This document shows positions 32,905 through 41,143 of a DNA stretch of 64,000 nt, piece after piece. The stretch comes from Paracoccaceae bacterium (GTDB lineage: Bacteria > Pseudomonadota > Alphaproteobacteria > Rhodobacterales > Rhodobacteraceae). Position 1 is the first letter of the stretch. Each line of letters opens with the position of its first letter. A program made the position numbers and the translations under genes. Under the pieces are notes generated by a model that was not told the DNA's origin, ran no database searches, and saw nothing but the letters and a program-made list of their open reading frames with translations. The stretch is from the NCBI GenBank assembly GCA_027489375.1, contig JAIXZW010000019.1, positions 62,001 through 126,000 on the forward strand, read 5' to 3'.

Positions 32905-34413
32905 TCAGGTGGTTTGCGGCATTCGGTAGCTGACCGCTTCGGCGATGTGGGGTTTGCGGACATCTGCCGAGCCGTCGAGGTCGGCGATGGTGCGGGCCAC
33001 GCGCAGCACGCGGTGGTAGCCGCGGGCCGAGAGGCCGAAGCGTTCGGCGACCTTGGCGAGCAGGGCGCGGCCTTCCTCGTCCGGTGTCGCGGTTTGTTCG
33101 AGGAGGGAGCCTTCCATATCGGCGTTGACGCGGATGCGGTCGTGGCCTGCGAAGCGGGCGGCCTGGCGGGCGCGGGCGGCTTGCACCCGGGCTGCGACGG
33201 TCGCGGAGCTTTCGCCATTCGCGGGAAGGTCGAGGTCGGTATAGGCGACGGGCGGCACCTCGACCCGCAGGTCGAAGCGGTCCATCAGCGGACCCGAGAT
33301 GCGGCTCATGTAATCCGTGCCGCAGACGGGGGCCTTGGCGCAGGCGCGGGCGGGGTCGGACAGGTAGCCGCATTTGCAGGGGTTGGCGGCGGCGACCAGC
33401 AGGAAGCGGCAGGGGTAGCGGACATGGGCGTTTGCGCGGGCCACGACCACCTCGCCGGTTTCGATGGGTTGGCGCAGGGTGTCGAGGACCTGTCGCGGGA
33501 ATTCGGGGAATTCGTCTAGGAACAGCACTCCGTTATGCGCGAGCGAAATTTGCCCCGGTTTCGCGCCCTTTCCCCCGCCGACGATGGCCGCCATCGAGGC
33601 CGTGTGATGCGGTTCGCAAAAGGGGCGGGTGCGGGAGATGCCGCCTTCGTTCAACAGCCCCGCGAGGGAGTGGATCATCGAGGTTTCCAGCGCCTCTTGC
33701 GCCGAGAGGGGGGGCAGGATGCCGGGGAGGCGGGCGGCGAGCATGGATTTGCCCGAGCCTGGGGTGCCGGACATGAACATGTGGTGCCGCCCCGCTGCGG
33801 CGATTTCGAGGGCGCGTTTGGCGCGTTCCTGACCCTTCACCTCGGCCAGATCGCGGCGCAGGGGGTCGGCGATGATTTCGCCTGCTTCGGCGGGGGCGAG
33901 GGGGCGTTGGCCGGTGTAATGGCGCACGACGTCGTCGAGGGAGGCGGCGGCGAGGACTTCGGTCGCGCCGACCCAAGCGGCTTCGGCCCCGCAGGCGCGG
34001 GGGCAGAGGAGGGCTTTGTCTTCCTCGGCCGCGGCCATTGCGGCGGGGAGGGCGCCGACGACGGGGATGAGGCGACCGTCGAGGGAAAGCTCACCCAAGG
34101 CGATGACGCCCTCCACCTCGTCCTTGGGGATGATTTCGAGGGCGGCGAGGAGGGCGAGGGCGATGGGAAGGTCGAAGTGCGACCCCTCTTTCGGCAGGTC
34201 GGCGGGAGAGAGGTTGACGGTGATGCGTTTGGCGGGCAGCGCGATGGACATGGCGCCAAGCGCCGCGCGGACGCGTTCGCGGGCTTCGGACACCGCCTTG
34301 TCGGGCAGGCCGACGAGGCCGAAATGCGGCAGGCCTGTCGTTATGGCGCATTGCACCTCGACGATGCGGGCCTCGATGCCTTCGAAGGCCACGGTATAGG
34401 CACTTGTTACCAT
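32905..34413 (-). CDS. comM: ComM/YifB-family Mg-chelatase-like AAA+ ATPase
   Basis: A hexameric AAA+ protein; ComM promotes branch migration of DNA taken up in natural transformation, and relatives are widespread in non-competent species. 502 residues: an N-terminal Lon-protease-like domain (1-170, with GLVGLPDKAVSEARERVRAAL), Walker A SGTPGSGKS at 215-223, Walker B GVLFLDEFPEF, and a C-terminal Mg-chelatase subdomain with FLLVAAANPCKCGY (conserved Cys pair). The ATG at 34413 gives MVTSAYTVAFEG; a GTG two codons upstream is less likely. Confidence 0.93.
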   Translation of the reverse strand: MVTSAYTVAFEGIEARIVEVQCAITTGLPHFGLVGLPDKAVSEARERVRAALGAMSIALPAKRITVNLSPADLPKEGSHFDLPIALALLAALEIIPKDEVEGVIALGELSLDGRLIPVVGALPAAMAAAEEDKALLCPRACGAEAAWVGATEVLAAASLDDVVRHYTGQRPLAPAEAGEIIADPLRRDLAEVKGQERAKRALEIAAAGRHHMFMSGTPGSGKSMLAARLPGILPPLSAQEALETSMIHSLAGLLNEGGISRTRPFCEPHHTASMAAIVGGGKGAKPGQISLAHNGVLFLDEFPEFPRQVLDTLRQPIETGEVVVARANAHVRYPCRFLLVAAANPCKCGYLSDPARACAKAPVCGTDYMSRISGPLMDRFDLRVEVPPVAYTDLDLPANGESSATVAARVQAARARQAARFAGHDRIRVNADMEGSLLEQTATPDEEGRALLAKVAERFGLSARGYHRVLRVARTIADLDGSADVRKPHIAEAVSYRMPQTT

Positions 34414-34450
34414 CTTCACCCCTTTGGCCGGAGCCTAGGGGGTGAATGGT

Positions 34451-35326
34451 TTACGAATGGTAAATGGCCATGAACTGCGGCCACGCCCCGGGGTCGGCGG
34501 CGGTCTTGTCGCGGCAGAAGGCGTTGCAGAAGCCGAAGTGGCGGCCATCGAGTTCCAGCGCGTGAGTGACGGGTTTGCCGGAATAGGGGCAGGTTGCGTT
34601 CACCGTATCTAAACCCTCGACCGCGCGGGCTTGCAGCGGCTTGGGGCCGGGCCAATCGCGGCGGGGGTAGGTGCGGAAGTAGAAGGGTTGGTCGGGCAGG
34701 TCGACCATGCCCATCGCCCGCCAGCGGCGAAAGGACGGATGCGAAAGATGCGCCATCACGTAATCCATCGCGGCGGGGCCGACGGGCAGGTTGTAGGTGG
34801 CGATGCGGGCGGCGACGGGGGCATAGAAGGCATCGGCCGCCGAGTAGTCGCCGCAGAGCCACGGGGTTTGGCTGCCCGTTTCGGCCCGCGCCCAATCCCA
34901 CAGGGTTCGCAGGCGGGTCAGGTCGGCCAGCACCTCGGCCGTTGGTTCGCAACCGGTGTAGCTGACGCGCAGGTTCATTGGGCAATGGTTTCGCAGGGCG
35001 GAAAAGCCCGCGTGCATTTCCGCCGCCAGAACGCGGGCCACGGCGCGGGCCTTGGGGTCGGTCGGCCAAAGCCCTGCTTCGGGGTGTCGGGTGGCGAGTT
35101 CTTCGGCGATGGCGATGGTTTCGGGGACGACCCAGCCTTCGGGCGTGCGCATGGTGGGGGCGGTCTTGGCGGGGAAGTAAGCCTTCAGCATCGTCGGCAG
35201 CTCTTCGGAGTAGAGCTTGGCGAGACGGGTTTTCACGGGGATGCCGAAGGCGTCGAAAAGAAGCCAGCCGCGCAGGCTCCACGAGGAATAGGCGCGATCA
35301 CCGATCACGAGGTCATAGGGTTGCAT
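34451..35326 (-). CDS. Glutathione S-transferase family protein with Cys-containing C-terminal tail
   Basis: 291 residues. The N-terminal thioredoxin-like domain (about 1-82) has YSSWSLRGWLLFDAFGIP with the Ser pair usual at the GSH site, and WVVPETIAIAEELA after the cis-Pro strand. The helical domain covers about 95-205. Unlike most family members it continues into a separate tail (about 240-290) with C246-PYSG, H255, and C267-x3-C271 in HFGFCNAFCRDKT, which looks like a small metal-binding unit. The substrate is unknown. It stands alone between comM and the phosphatase gene. Confidence 0.82.
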   Translation of the reverse strand: MQPYDLVIGDRAYSSWSLRGWLLFDAFGIPVKTRLAKLYSEELPTMLKAYFPAKTAPTMRTPEGWVVPETIAIAEELATRHPEAGLWPTDPKARAVARVLAAEMHAGFSALRNHCPMNLRVSYTGCEPTAEVLADLTRLRTLWDWARAETGSQTPWLCGDYSAADAFYAPVAARIATYNLPVGPAAMDYVMAHLSHPSFRRWRAMGMVDLPDQPFYFRTYPRRDWPGPKPLQARAVEGLDTVNATCPYSGKPVTHALELDGRHFGFCNAFCRDKTAADPGAWPQFMAIYHS

Positions 35327-35401
35327 GGGTCACTCCGTTCTGCGGGGCGAGGCTAGACGGGGCGCGGGGGGATGCCAAACCACAAATCGTGAGGGGAAGG
35401 A

Positions 35402-35986
35402 TCACGCGATGTGATTGACGGGGCCGAGTGACCAGCGTCCCTGCGAGTGGTCGATGCAGGTGACGGAGAGGTTGTCGATGCTTTGGGCCAGAACCTCGGC
35501 CCCCGTGCAGGCGCGGGCGCGTTGGACCTGCGTCAGGATTGCGCCGAAATGGGCGACTATGACGATGTCGCGGCCTGCATAGGCGGCGGTCAAGCGGTCG
35601 ACAGCGGCGCCGACGCGGGCGGCGGCCTCGTTCCAGCTTTCGCCGTTGGGGGGCGCGTGGTCGCCGGGGTCTTCCCAATAGGCGCGGGACAGGTCGGGAT
35701 GCGAGGCTGCGACCTCGGCCCAGTGTTTGCCGTCCCAATCGCCGAAATGGAGTTCGCGCAGGGCGGGGTCGTGTGGCAGGCGGTGGCGGGTGGCGGCGAT
35801 GGCGTCGGCGGTTGCGACCGCGCGGATGAGGTCGGATGAAATCAGGACCGCGCCCTGCGGCAGGTGGGCGTGCAGCCGTTCCAGCGCCGCGCGGTCGGAC
35901 AGGTCGGCGGGGACGTCGCGCCAGCCGGTGAAGGCCTTTTCATGCGTGGGGCCGTGGCGGACCCACCAGAAGCGGGTCACATCCAT
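35402..35986 (-). CDS. Histidine phosphatase family protein, possible CobC-type
   Basis: 194 residues with the phosphoglycerate-mutase-like catalytic motif VRHGPTHEKAF near residues 9-19 (H11 would be phosphorylated). R-containing SSDLIRAVATADAI, RELHFGDWDGKHW and the second His in IVIVAHFGAI are also present. The gene follows cobU with a ten-base overlap, which suggests the alpha-ribazole-5'-phosphate phosphatase step of cobalamin nucleotide-loop assembly. The fold covers many phosphatases and the specific role is inferred from the neighbour only. Confidence 0.85.
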   Translation of the reverse strand: MDVTRFWWVRHGPTHEKAFTGWRDVPADLSDRAALERLHAHLPQGAVLISSDLIRAVATADAIAATRHRLPHDPALRELHFGDWDGKHWAEVAASHPDLSRAYWEDPGDHAPPNGESWNEAAARVGAAVDRLTAAYAGRDIVIVAHFGAILTQVQRARACTGAEVLAQSIDNLSVTCIDHSQGRWSLGPVNHIA

Positions 35987-36537
35987 GCGGGGCGCGTGCC
36001 TTTCAGCACGATGGGCAGGCCCGCCATGACGCCGAGCACCAGATCGGCTTGGGCGGCAATCTGCTGGTTGAGCCGCCCTTGGGCATCGCGGAAGCGGCGG
36101 GCGAGCGCATTGTCGGGAACGATGCCCCAGCCAACCTCGTTCGACACCACGACGACGGGGGCGGGGCAACTTGCAATCGCGGCAAGCAGGGCTGCGCTTT
36201 CGGCGGAAAGATCGTGTTCGGCCAGCATGTGGTTGGTCAGCCAGAGCGTGGCGCAGTCGACAAGAACCGCCTCGCCCCTTCTGGCTTGGCCGAGGGCGGT
36301 GCAGAGGTCGAGCGGGGCTTCGACGGTTTCCCATGCCGCGCCACGGTCGGTGCGGTGCGCTGCGATGCGGTCACGCATCTCGTCGTCCCAGGCTTGGGCG
36401 GTGGCGATGTAGCGGCGGGGCGCGCCGCTGTTCATGACAAGGGCTTCGGCAAGCCGCGATTTGCCGGAGCGCGCTCCGCCGATCACGAAAGAGAGGCGGG
36501 GAAGCAAGAAAATTTCGTCGGGCGTTGATCCAGTCAC
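35977..36537 (-). CDS. cobU: Adenosylcobinamide kinase / adenosylcobinamide-phosphate guanylyltransferase
   Basis: Bifunctional enzyme of cobalamin biosynthesis that phosphorylates adenosylcobinamide and then transfers GMP. 186 residues: Walker A in SFVIGGARSGKSRLAEAL, the guanylyl-accepting His in RIAAHRTDRGAAWETVEAP, VLVDCATLWLTN, and VVSNEVGWGIVPDNALARRFRDAQGRLNQ. The start is taken as GTG at 36537, which gives an 11-residue lead; a TTG at 36507 would begin at the core. The GTG lies inside the rpoH2 promoter region on the other strand. Confidence 0.92.
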   Translation of the reverse strand: MTGSTPDEIFLLPRLSFVIGGARSGKSRLAEALVMNSGAPRRYIATAQAWDDEMRDRIAAHRTDRGAAWETVEAPLDLCTALGQARRGEAVLVDCATLWLTNHMLAEHDLSAESAALLAAIASCPAPVVVVSNEVGWGIVPDNALARRFRDAQGRLNQQIAAQADLVLGVMAGLPIVLKGTRPAWM

Positions 36538-36553
36538 GATGTGGCTTCGTATC
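36526..36553 (+). promoter_or_regulatory. ECF (RpoE/ChrR-type) promoter of rpoH2
   Basis: TGATCC (36526-36531), 16 bases, then CGTATC (36548-36553). Promoters of the Rhodobacter RpoE regulon have a TGATC-type -35 and a GTAT-containing -10 with like spacing, and rpoHII is a known target. Transcription would start near 36560, giving a leader of about 70 nt. Confidence 0.65.
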
Positions 36554-36628
36554 CTTAACAAAACGGCAAGAAAATGCCGGCGCGTGCTGTCTGACCGTGA
36601 TCGTTCGCAAAGTCGACTGGGGGTTTTT

Positions 36629-37507
36629 ATGGCGCTTGATGGATATAACGACCAGACGATGTCCCGCCAAGCCATGCGGGCCGAGCTTCTGACCGCCGAG
36701 GTCGAGTTGCAGCTTGCCTATGCCTGGCGCGACCACCGCGACGAGCAGGCGCTGCACCGGCTGGTGACGGCCTATATGCGGCTGGCGATCAGCATGGCGG
36801 CAAAGTTCCGCCGCTACGGCGCGCCGATGAACGACTTGATTCAAGAGGCGTCTTTGGGCCTGATGAAGGCGGCGGAGAAGTTCGATCCGGATCGTGGCGT
36901 GCGGTTTTCGACCTATGCCGTGTGGTGGATCAAGGCGTCCATTCAGGACTATGTGATGCGCAACTGGTCGATGGTGCGCACGGGGTCCACCTCCAGCCAG
37001 AAGGCGCTGTTCTTCAACCTACGCCGCGTGCAGGCCAAGCTGGAGCGCGAGGCGGCACAGCGGGGCGAGACGCTGGACCAGTTCCAGTTGCGTCAGATGG
37101 TGGCGACCGAGGTGGGCGTATCGCTGTCGGATGTCGAGATGATGGAAGGGCGGCTGTCAGGGTCCGACTTCAGCCTGAACGCGGCGCAATCGTCGGATGA
37201 CGAGGGGCGCGAGTGGATCGACGCTTTGGAGGACGAGCAGCCGCAGGCCGCCGAGATGGTCGAAGGCGCGCATGATGCCGAGATGCTGCGCGGCTGGCTG
37301 ATCAAGGCCATGAAGGCGCTGAACGCGCGCGAACGCTACATCGTGGCCGAGCGCAAGCTGAAGGACGAGCCGCGCACGCTGGAAAGCCTTGGCGAGGAGT
37401 TGGGGCTTTCGAAAGAGCGGGTTCGGCAGTTGGAAGCCGCAGCCTTCGCCAAGATGCGCCGCAGTCTGGAAAGCCAGTCGCGGGAAGTGCACCACTTCCT
37501 GATATGA
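36629..37507 (+). CDS. rpoH2: RNA polymerase sigma-32-type factor, RpoH-II
   Basis: Alternative sigma factor for heat and oxidative (singlet oxygen) stress genes. 292 residues: region 2 with NDLIQEASLGLMKAAEKFDPDRGVRFSTYAVWWIKASIQDYVMRNWS (about 70-117), the RpoH box QKALFFNLRR near 127-136, and region 4 with ESLGEELGLSKERVRQLEAAAFAKMR at the end. The N-terminus, without the long RpoH-I lead, fits the RpoH-II branch. The ATG at 36629 follows CTGGGGGTTTTT, a weak ribosome site. chaN follows with overlapping stop and start. Confidence 0.9.
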   Translation: MALDGYNDQTMSRQAMRAELLTAEVELQLAYAWRDHRDEQALHRLVTAYMRLAISMAAKFRRYGAPMNDLIQEASLGLMKAAEKFDPDRGVRFSTYAVWWIKASIQDYVMRNWSMVRTGSTSSQKALFFNLRRVQAKLEREAAQRGETLDQFQLRQMVATEVGVSLSDVEMMEGRLSGSDFSLNAAQSSDDEGREWIDALEDEQPQAAEMVEGAHDAEMLRGWLIKAMKALNARERYIVAERKLKDEPRTLESLGEELGLSKERVRQLEAAAFAKMRRSLESQSREVHHFLI

Positions 37508-38304
37508 TGATCCGTGCCGCCCTGATCGCCTTGGCCTTCGCTACTCCGGCGGCGGCGCGCGAGGTCGGGGCGGAGGTGTTGGACAGCCTGCCGCAGGTGG
37601 ACATCACCGTGCTGGGCGAGGTGCATGACAACCCCGAACACCACGCCAACCAGGCGCGGGCCATCGCGGCGATCGAGCCCGCGGCGGTGGTGTTCGAGAT
37701 GTTGTTGCCCGAACAGGTGAAGCGCTTGCCCGCCGACCGCAGGGATGCGGCGGCGGTCGATGCGGCCATCGGCTGGACCGCGCGGGGGTGGCCCGATTTC
37801 GCGATCTATCAGCCGATCTTCACCGCTGCGGGCAAGGCGCGGATCTACGGCGCGGATGTGCCGCAGGCCGATCTGGCGCGGGCGGTGCGCAAGGGGGCGG
37901 CAAGCGTGATGCAGGGCTTCGGTCTGGCGGAACCGCTTGATGCCGAGCAGCAGAAGCAGCGCGAGACGGAGTTATGGGCGGCGCATTGCTTTGCCCTGCC
38001 CAAGGGCGCGATGGCGGGGATGGTCGAAGCGCAGCGTTTGCGGGATGCGTCACTGGCCCGTGCCGCGATCCGCGCGGTTCGGGAAACGGGCGGTCCCGTG
38101 GTCGTGATCACGGGGGCGGAACATGCCCGCAGGGATTGGGGCGTGCCTGCCTTGATCAACATCGCGGCCCCTGCGCTGACGGTGCTGTCGGTCGGTCAGG
38201 TCGAGGGCGCGGCGGAGGAGGAACCCTTCGATCTTTGGATTTCGACCGAAGGGGTGCGCGGGCGGGGCGACCCGTGCGAAGGGTTCGGCGCGACAGCCGG
38301 TTAG
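37504..38304 (+). CDS. ChaN family protein
   Basis: 266 residues with a signal peptide (IRAALIALAFATPAAA) and no lipobox Cys, unlike many ChaN lipoproteins. The body contains DITVLGEVHDNPEHHANQ (about 33-51), FEMLLPEQ, and VITGAEHARRDWGVP (about 200-215). These segments define the family, whose structurally known member binds haem. The role here is not known. Start ATGs at 37504 and 37507 both overlap the rpoH2 stop, so expression is coupled to the sigma factor. Its stop overlaps the moeB stop from the opposite strand by four bases. Confidence 0.83.
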   Translation: MMIRAALIALAFATPAAAREVGAEVLDSLPQVDITVLGEVHDNPEHHANQARAIAAIEPAAVVFEMLLPEQVKRLPADRRDAAAVDAAIGWTARGWPDFAIYQPIFTAAGKARIYGADVPQADLARAVRKGAASVMQGFGLAEPLDAEQQKQRETELWAAHCFALPKGAMAGMVEAQRLRDASLARAAIRAVRETGGPVVVITGAEHARRDWGVPALINIAAPALTVLSVGQVEGAAEEEPFDLWISTEGVRGRGDPCEGFGATAG

Positions 38305-39347
38305 TGGCCTTGCCCGCAGACGGGACAGTCGGGGCGGGGTTTGATGCCGATCACGCGGGTTTCGGCGTAGAGCGCGTCATGGATCATCAGCCGCCCGCGC
38401 AAGGTTTCACCCGCGCCGGTGAGGTGTTTGATCGCCTCGGTCGCCATCATGGAGCCGATCACGCCGGGAAGAGGGGCGGCGACGCCCGCCTCGGCGCAGC
38501 TTGGCACCATTCCGGGGGCGGGGCGGGTGGGAAAGACGCATTCGTAGCAGGGGGTGCCCGTGGCGGGGTGGAAGAGGGACAGTTGCCCCTCCCATTGCGT
38601 GATCGCGCCCGAGATCAGGGGTTTGCCAAGCTTTGCGGCGATGCGGTTCGACATGTAGCGCGTGTCGAAATTGTCGGTGCCGTCGAGGATGAGGTCATAG
38701 TCGGCGAAGAGCGCTTCGGCATCCGCCTCGGTCAGGCGGCGGTTGTAGGGGCGCACCTCGATGAAGGGGTTGAGCGCGCGCATGGCGGTTTCGGCGGAAA
38801 AGACCTTGGGCATGCCGATGCGCTGGTCGGCGTGGATGATCTGGCGTTGCAGGTTCGATCCGTCCACGGTGTCGTCATCGACGACTCCGATGGTGCCCAC
38901 CCCTGCGGCGGCGAGGTAGAGCAGCGCCGGAGAGCCAAGGCCGCCTGCGCCGATGACCAGAACCTTGGCGTTCTTCAGCTTCCGTTGCCCCGGCCCGCCG
39001 ATTTCGCGCAGCATGATGTGGCGGGCGTAGCGGTCAAGCTCGGCCTCGCGGAAGGGGGCTTTGGGGTCGGTCGCGGCGGGGGCGGTCTGGGGTGCGGCCT
39101 TGGCGCGGAGGGCGCGCAGGCCGGTGCGGTAGGCGGTGGCGAGGAGGCCGAAAAGGCCAAGCAGCAGCCAGAAGCGGGCATCGGTTCCCGTTGCCTCGCG
39201 CAGCGCGTGACCATCGGGCAGGGTCAGGTGGAGCGCGACCACCGCAAGCCAGAGAAGCGCGATCAGACCCCAGCGCAGGTAACGCGGGGTGCCGAGGATG
39301 GCCCCGATGCCCCAGAGCATCGCGGCAAGGCCGAAAACGAGGATCAT
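38301..39347 (-). CDS. moeB: MoeB/ThiF-type adenylyltransferase with N-terminal membrane segments
   Basis: 348 residues. The first 80 form about three hydrophobic segments (2-20, 25-45, 57-76). The catalytic domain (about 98-348) is a complete E1-like adenylyltransferase: LDRYARHIMLREIGGPGQRKL, nucleotide loop VLVIGAGGLGSPAL, DDDTVDGSNLQRQIIH, LILDGTDNFDTRYMSNR, and zinc cysteines in PCYECVFP and CPVCGQGH. Family function: activation of MoaD for molybdopterin (or ThiS for thiamine). No rhodanese domain is attached. It overlaps dut by four bases, third gene of coaBC-dut-moeB. Confidence 0.9.
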   Translation of the reverse strand: MILVFGLAAMLWGIGAILGTPRYLRWGLIALLWLAVVALHLTLPDGHALREATGTDARFWLLLGLFGLLATAYRTGLRALRAKAAPQTAPAATDPKAPFREAELDRYARHIMLREIGGPGQRKLKNAKVLVIGAGGLGSPALLYLAAAGVGTIGVVDDDTVDGSNLQRQIIHADQRIGMPKVFSAETAMRALNPFIEVRPYNRRLTEADAEALFADYDLILDGTDNFDTRYMSNRIAAKLGKPLISGAITQWEGQLSLFHPATGTPCYECVFPTRPAPGMVPSCAEAGVAAPLPGVIGSMMATEAIKHLTGAGETLRGRLMIHDALYAETRVIGIKPRPDCPVCGQGH

Positions 39348-39811
39348 CTTTTTCCCGTAGAACCGAAGCCACCCGCACCGCGCGCCGTGTCGCCCAAGGC
39401 ATCGACCACCGCAAAGCCCGCCTGTACAACGGGGGCTATGACGAGTTGCGCGATGCGGTCGCCATGCTGGATGACATAGGGCGCCGCATCGAGGTTGACG
39501 AGCAGAACGCCAAGCGGGCCGCGATAATCGCTGTCGATGGTGCCGGGGGTGTTGGGCAGGGTGATGCCGTGTTTCAGCGCAAGGCCGGAACGGGGGCGGA
39601 TCTGGATCTCGAATCCGTGGGGGATTTCGACGCGGATGCCGGTCGGGATGATGGCGCGCTGCATGGGGGCAAGGGGGAAGCCCGCCGCGCGGATGTCGGT
39701 TGGCAGGTTGGCGCGGATGTCGGCCCCAGCAGCACCGCGGGTTTCGTAGGAGGGGAGGGGAAGGCTGCTGTCGGCCCAGTCCTCCCACAGGATGCGGATC
39801 GTGGGGGTCAT
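39344..39811 (-). CDS. dut: Deoxyuridine 5'-triphosphate nucleotidohydrolase
   Basis: Removes dUTP and produces dUMP for thymidylate synthesis. 155 residues with the five trimeric dUTPase motifs in order: 1 ETRGAAGADI, 2 IQIRPRSGLALKHGI, 3 NTPGTIDSDYRGPLGV, 4 HGDRIAQLVI, 5 RGAGGFGSTGKR. The catalytic Asp is in motif 3. The ATG at 39811 overlaps the coaBC stop by four bases, and the stop overlaps moeB by four bases. Confidence 0.96.
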   Translation of the reverse strand: MTPTIRILWEDWADSSLPLPSYETRGAAGADIRANLPTDIRAAGFPLAPMQRAIIPTGIRVEIPHGFEIQIRPRSGLALKHGITLPNTPGTIDSDYRGPLGVLLVNLDAAPYVIQHGDRIAQLVIAPVVQAGFAVVDALGDTARGAGGFGSTGKR

Positions 39812-41001
39812 TCCAGCGCATCCGCGATGCGGGCGGCAAGGCGGCGTGCGACCTCGGCCTTGGGCAGGCGGGGCCATTCCTCGGCCCCATCGCGGGAGAG
39901 GATGGTCACGGCATTCTCGGCACCGCCCATGATGCCGGTTGCGGGCGAGACGTCGTTGGCGACGATCCAGTCGCAGCCCTTTTTCGCCAGTTTCGCCTGC
40001 GCATGGTCGATCACATGGTCGGTTTCGGCGGCGAAGCCCACGACGAGGCGGGGGCGTCGGGGCGAGGCGGAAAGGTCGCGCAGGATGTCGGGGTTTTCGG
40101 CGAAGGAGAGCGCGGGCGGGGTGCCTGCGGCGTCCTTCTTCATCTTGCGGTCGGACGCATTGGCGACGCGCCAGTCGGCGACGGCGGCGGCCATGACGGC
40201 GGCATCGGCAGGCAGGGCGGCTGATACGGCGGCGGCCATTGCGGCGGCGGTCTCGACGCGGATGATATCGACGCCATCAGGCGGCGGCACGCTTGCGGGG
40301 CCGGTGATGAAGGACACCTTCGCGCCAAGGTCGCGCAGGGCGGCGGCGATTGCGGTGCCTTGGGCGCCCGAGGAGCGGTTGGCAATATAGCGCACGGGGT
40401 CGATGGGTTCGTGCGTGGGGCCTGAGGTGACGATGATGTGCTTGCCGGAAAGCGGGCCGCTGGAGAGCATCGCGCGGACGGCGGCAAGGATGTCGGCGGG
40501 TTCGGCCAAACGGCCGAGGCCGTATTCGCCACAGGCCATGTCGCCCTCCTCGGGTCCGACGAGGCGGATGCCGTCGGACTGGATGGTGGCGAGGTTCCGT
40601 TGTGTGGCGGGGTGGTGCCACATGCGGACGTTCATCGCAGGCGCGACGAGAACGGGCGTGTCTGTGGCGAGGAGAAGGGTGGAGGCGAGGTCGTCGGCGC
40701 GGCCCTGCGCCATGCGGGCGATCAGGTCGGCGGTGGCGGGGGCCACGACGATCAGGTCGGCCACGCGGGAAAGCTGGATATGGCCCATCTCGGCTTCGTC
40801 CGTCAGGTCGAAGAGGTGGGTGTACACCTTTTCCCCCGCAAGGGCAGAGACCGAAAGCGGGGTGACGAATTCCCCTGCCGCCTTGGTCATGACCGGCGTG
40901 ACGGCGGCGCCGTCCTTGCGCAGGAGGCGGATGAGTTCCAGCGCCTTGTAGGCCGCGATGCCGCCGCCGATGATCAGAAGGATGCGTTTCTGGGCCAGCA
41001 T
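39808..41001 (-). CDS. coaBC: Bifunctional phosphopantothenoylcysteine decarboxylase / phosphopantothenate-cysteine ligase
   Basis: Two steps of coenzyme A synthesis in one 397-residue flavoprotein. CoaC part (about 1-180): RILLIIGGGIAAYKALELIRLLRK, VAPATADLIARMA, PAMNVRMWHHPATQRN and the catalytic Cys of GDMACGEYGLGRL. CoaB part (about 190-397): HIIVTSGPTHEPIDPVRYIANRSSGAQG, AAVADWRV and DWIVANDVS. The ATG at 41001 gives the usual MLAQKRILL start. Divergent from the amino-acid receptor gene with 142 bp between. Confidence 0.96.
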   Translation of the reverse strand: MLAQKRILLIIGGGIAAYKALELIRLLRKDGAAVTPVMTKAAGEFVTPLSVSALAGEKVYTHLFDLTDEAEMGHIQLSRVADLIVVAPATADLIARMAQGRADDLASTLLLATDTPVLVAPAMNVRMWHHPATQRNLATIQSDGIRLVGPEEGDMACGEYGLGRLAEPADILAAVRAMLSSGPLSGKHIIVTSGPTHEPIDPVRYIANRSSGAQGTAIAAALRDLGAKVSFITGPASVPPPDGVDIIRVETAAAMAAAVSAALPADAAVMAAAVADWRVANASDRKMKKDAAGTPPALSFAENPDILRDLSASPRRPRLVVGFAAETDHVIDHAQAKLAKKGCDWIVANDVSPATGIMGGAENAVTILSRDGAEEWPRLPKAEVARRLAARIADALE

Positions 41002-41079
41002 GGGGGGCTCCGCCTTGGAATGGTCCAAGCATTAGGGGCGCGGGGCGGCAAACTCAACCGCTGCCTTCGTGCGGGTGGC

Positions 41080-41107
41080 TTGCCCTTGGCGCGGGCTGCG
41101 CCATAGT
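41080..41107 (+). promoter_or_regulatory. Possible sigma-70 promoter of the amino-acid receptor gene
   Basis: TTGCCC (41080-41085), 16 bases, CATAGT (41102-41107). Placed about 35 bp before the start codon, which leaves a short leader containing GGGAG. Confidence 0.4.
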
Positions 41108-41143
41108 GTGGCCTTCACGCTTTGTGACAGGGAGCTTGCTGCA

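Noticed and set aside
35402-36334. A 310-residue long form of the histidine phosphatase
   Set aside because: The extra N-terminal part is antisense-like Arg/Pro-rich sequence in the cobU gene; the catalytic VRHG motif begins nine residues after ATG 35986.
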